A DNA stretch of 13,543 bases, taken from NCBI GenBank assembly GCA_012519465.1, contig JAAYQD010000342.1, positions 1 to 13,543 of the forward strand. The letters run 5' to 3'. Positions 13,098 to 13,543 of the stretch are shown one piece after another. Within the stretch, counting starts at the first letter, position 1; the number at the start of each line of letters is the position of its first letter. This stretch comes from Candidatus Cloacimonadota bacterium. Its GTDB lineage: Bacteria; Cloacimonadota; Cloacimonadia; Cloacimonadales; Cloacimonadaceae. A model generated the notes under the pieces. It saw nothing but the letters and a program-made list of their open reading frames with translations, ran no database searches and was not told the origin of the DNA. Position numbers and translations under genes: made by a program.

Positions 13098-13543
13098 ATG
13101 AGACGGCTTTACCGTTTATTTGCACTGCTCATAATGGTGATGAGCGCACTGGGGCTTGGCGCCCAGTATGCAGAAGGATTGTTTTTTTCTGAATATGTGG
13201 AAGGGTCTTCCTTTAACAAAGCCTTGGAGATTTTCAACGGAACCGGCCAGACGGTGGACCTGAGCCAATACACCATCAAGCTTGCCGCCAATGGAGGATC
13301 ATGGCATGGCACCAATATCCTGCACATGACGGGCACTTTGGCTCACAACCAAGCCTATGTGGTGGCCCATCCTCAAGCAAATGCTGCCATCCTGGCGGTG
13401 GCGGACGTGACATCGCAAGTTGCAAACCATAACGGTAATGACGCTTTCGGGCTCTTTTTGGGGGAAACAATCATTGATATGATAGGCATCTATCAAAACG
13501 ACCCCGGGCAGGGATGGCCCGTGGCGGGAGTGCCCAATGGCAC
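13098..13543 (+). CDS. Secreted lamin-tail-domain protein (3' end cut by window)
   Basis: Only the first 148 codons are in the window. A signal peptide (RRLYRLFALLIMVMSALGLG, cut probably before QYAEG) is followed by a lamin tail domain: LFFSEYVEGSS, NKALEIFNGTGQ, VDLSQYTIKL, then a beta-rich stretch to GLFLGETIIDMIG. In bacteria this domain occurs in secreted nucleases of the ExeM type and in large multi-domain surface proteins. It acts as a binding or anchoring module, so the enzymatic part, if any, lies beyond the window. There are two adjacent ATG codons, 13095 and 13098; AAGGAG sits six bases before the second, which I prefer. Upstream is a CCCAG-CGAAA-CTGGG hairpin in the divergent intergenic space, of unknown role. 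It appears to be a host chromosomal gene outside the defence island. Confidence 0.85.
   Translation, partial: MRRLYRLFALLIMVMSALGLGAQYAEGLFFSEYVEGSSFNKALEIFNGTGQTVDLSQYTIKLAANGGSWHGTNILHMTGTLAHNQAYVVAHPQANAAILAVADVTSQVANHNGNDAFGLFLGETIIDMIGIYQNDPGQGWPVAGVPNG

Overview
The window looks like an accessory island in the chromosome of an anaerobic bacterium, possibly Candidatus Cloacimonadota. That guess rests only on the style of the right-hand genes: a secreted lamin-tail protein and a small secreted protein, both with short signal peptides ending near AQ. There are no RNA genes or housekeeping markers, so the taxonomy is weak.

Layout, left to right. (1) Positions 1-569 and 882-1300 are a mosaic of dispersed repeats around one small two-helix membrane protein (570-881, +). 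(2) A minus-strand defence block follows, read from right to left: hsdM (11116-9557), hsdS (9552-8287), hsdR (8286-5242) and an RloC/PrrC-type anticodon nuclease (5219-2844). The four genes are 4, 0 and 22 bases apart and form one operon-like unit. After a 256-base gap come an unrecognised 260-aa protein (2587-1805) and, one base later, a PIN-domain ribonuclease (1803-1301) whose reading frame is broken. A hairpin plus T-run at 1140-1116 is placed to end this leftward transcription. (3) Positions 11117-12332 hold debris upstream of hsdM: a 51-aa ORF starting like the HsdM of a different type I subfamily, a G10 tract, a second relic copy of the hsdM 5' end, a truncated RhuM-like gene ending in a perfect 14-bp palindrome, and more dispersed repeats. 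(4) The right edge carries a secreted protein of unknown function (12869-12333, -) and the start of a lamin-tail-domain secreted protein (13098 onward, +), divergently arranged.

How the parts work together. HsdM, HsdS and HsdR form an EcoR124I-like (type IC) restriction-modification system. Their catalytic motifs are intact and HsdR residues D150, E164 and K166 fall almost where EcoR124I has its nuclease residues. The HsdS spacer carries a 12-bp tandem repeat encoding a four-residue unit, the arrangement that changes target spacing in EcoR124I and its relatives. The co-directional anticodon nuclease has a zinc-hook CxxC and an R-x3-E...H triad. By analogy with PrrC it would be a second line of defence that stops translation when restriction fails or DNA is damaged. 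The 260-aa/PIN pair has the layout of a toxin-antitoxin module.

The 10.8-kb block from before the PIN gene to beyond the RhuM relic is bracketed by 161-bp direct repeats (1105-1265 and 11908-12068). This suggests the island could be gained or lost by recombination. The anticodon nuclease gene is visibly more AT-rich than hsdR and hsdM, so the island was probably assembled from parts.
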